NCBI GenBank assembly: GCA_040905445.1
Contig: JBBDRN010000035.1
Location: 35,602 to 99,601, forward strand
Direction: 5' to 3'
Source of the DNA: SKPT01 sp040905445
GTDB taxonomy: Bacteria > Planctomycetota > Phycisphaerae > Phycisphaerales > Phycisphaeraceae
DNA: 64,000 bases
The notes beneath the pieces were generated by a model. The model was not told where the DNA came from. It saw nothing but the letters and a program-made list of their open reading frames with translations, and did no database searches. Position numbers and translations under genes: made by a program. Below, piece after piece: positions 63,151 through 64,000 of this stretch; positions within the stretch are counted from its first letter, which is position 1; each line of letters begins with the position of its first letter.

Positions 63151-63786
63151 ATGAAGCACCCTCCCGGTACACCCCCGGCCGCCTACCTTGTCCCCTACCG
63201 CCAGGCCCTGAACAGCCACGGGTCCGGCTTCGGCGTCACGCTCTGGGCCAGCCACGCCAGCCAGCGCACCCGCTTCGAGGTCATGGTCCAGGAGCTCTAC
63301 CTGCCCGGCAAGCGCATCCTCGACGCCGGCTGCTCGCGCGGCGACTTCGCCCGCTTCATGCTCGACCGCGACATCGCCTACGGCCGGTACATCGGCGTCG
63401 ACGCCCTCGACGACATCATCACCCACGCCCGCGACCGCCAACTGCCGCGCGCCGAGTTCCACGTCGGCGACCTCGTCCACGACGCCCGCCTCTGGACGCT
63501 GGGCAAGCCGCAGGTCATCACCATCTCCGGGACGCTCAACACGATGGATGACGCGGCGGTCATGACCATCCTGGCCTCCGCCTGGGAGGCGGCGGGCGAA
63601 ACGCTGGCGTTCAACTTCCTGTCCGACTGCTGCGGGCCTCGCGCGATCCCGCAGTTCGCCCCCGCCCGCCGGCTGGACACGCTGGCCCTGCTCGGCTGGG
63701 CGACGCGCCAGACGTGGGACGTGCGCTTCCGGCAAGACTACTTCGAGCATGGCCACGACGCGACCATCATCATGACCCGCCCGTGA
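63151..63786 (+). CDS. Class I SAM-dependent methyltransferase
   Basis: The 211-residue product has the SAM site ILDAGCSRGDFARFML (~residue 55), IGVDALDDIITHAR (acidic loop) and EFHVGDL. It resembles small-molecule methyltransferases of the Methyltransf_25 type. Substrate is unknown. The upstream gap holds an R6 palindrome (63089-63118). Confidence 0.85.
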   Translation: MKHPPGTPPAAYLVPYRQALNSHGSGFGVTLWASHASQRTRFEVMVQELYLPGKRILDAGCSRGDFARFMLDRDIAYGRYIGVDALDDIITHARDRQLPRAEFHVGDLVHDARLWTLGKPQVITISGTLNTMDDAAVMTILASAWEAAGETLAFNFLSDCCGPRAIPQFAPARRLDTLALLGWATRQTWDVRFRQDYFEHGHDATIIMTRP

Positions 63787-63935
63787 CCGGGTCATGGAAC
63801 CGCGACGAGGCGAAGCGAGCGAAGGGCGCGAAGCGACAGAATGGCGCAAATCGTTGTAGCCACGATGTGGAGCGCACCGGAACCCGTGGAACACGGCGAC
63901 GGCTTGTCGCAGCCGGTCAGCCGTTTCAAAAAAAG

Positions 63936-64000
63936 GTCCCTCCGATTTTCCGGGAGAGGTTCCCTTCTCAAAAAGCCGGGACCGGTGGTCCCGGGGGATG
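63936..64000. repeat. R2 element, left arm only, truncated by the window end
   Basis: TTCCGGGAGAGGTTCCCTTC and AAAAAGCCGGGACCGGTGGT match 30152-30207 almost exactly. The right part lies beyond the window. The preceding 150 bases (63787-63935) show no gene. Confidence 0.75.

Overview
The window is a 64-kb piece of a high-GC bacterial chromosome. It carries flagellar genes with the FliW/CsrA switch, sigma-54 (rpoN), mreBCD, a very large SecA, a two-subunit 2-oxoacid:ferredoxin oxidoreductase, an LIC_10190-like membrane protein, and unusually many short palindromic repeats between genes. Together these suggest a planctomycete of the Phycisphaerae type. That is inference from gene content and repeat style; no rRNA or tRNA gene was recognised in the window.

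Layout. 1-3.8 kb: the end of flgL, then fliW, csrA and a flagellin, with a perfect hairpin covering the flagellin ribosome binding site. 4-8 kb (minus): a Gfo/Idh/MocA oxidoreductase, nagA, nagB and a creatininase-family gene, probably for amino-sugar use. 8.4-13 kb (plus): a secreted multidomain protein, a Nudix hydrolase and an AraC regulator. 12.8-21 kb (minus): two membrane proteins, fabF, a DUF1805 gene, ispG and korA/korB, with a toxin-antitoxin pair lodged between korA and korB. 21-24.4 kb: a zinc-ribbon protein, an FHA protein, hemW and a HAD phosphatase. 24.6-34.2 kb (minus): secA, mreD, mreC, mreB and a MreC-shaped coiled-coil protein. 34.4-38.1 kb: recR, rpoN, greA and an Rrf2 regulator. 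38.1-52.5 kb (minus): a polytopic membrane protein, then a seven-gene cluster holding two ABC ATPases, an FtsX permease, a giant peptidase-like/FtsX fusion, an OPT-like transporter, a PqqD-like protein and an unknown protein. 52.7-63.8 kb: mostly housekeeping genes (TlyA-like methyltransferase, nucleotide-kinase-like protein, nitroreductase, oxidoreductase, aminotransferase, prfB with its frameshift, gmhA, an SDR, pyrE, radA, a methyltransferase).

Two things stand out. First, the 40.2-52.5 kb cluster looks like a dedicated envelope transport system. A PqqD-type peptide-binding protein, an OPT-like transporter and a catalytically degenerate M28 peptidase domain fused to a MacB/FtsX permease all point to peptides or proteins as the cargo. 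I know of no described system with this make-up. Second, about a dozen genes end with a TAG stop codon that lies inside or directly against a dispersed repeat, across several unrelated repeat families. This suggests that the repeats target, or are selected at, gene ends. Other points are internal repeats in SecA, a 22-residue G-quadruplex-encoded insertion in RadA, and a family of about 149-bp double-hairpin elements with terminal inverted repeats.
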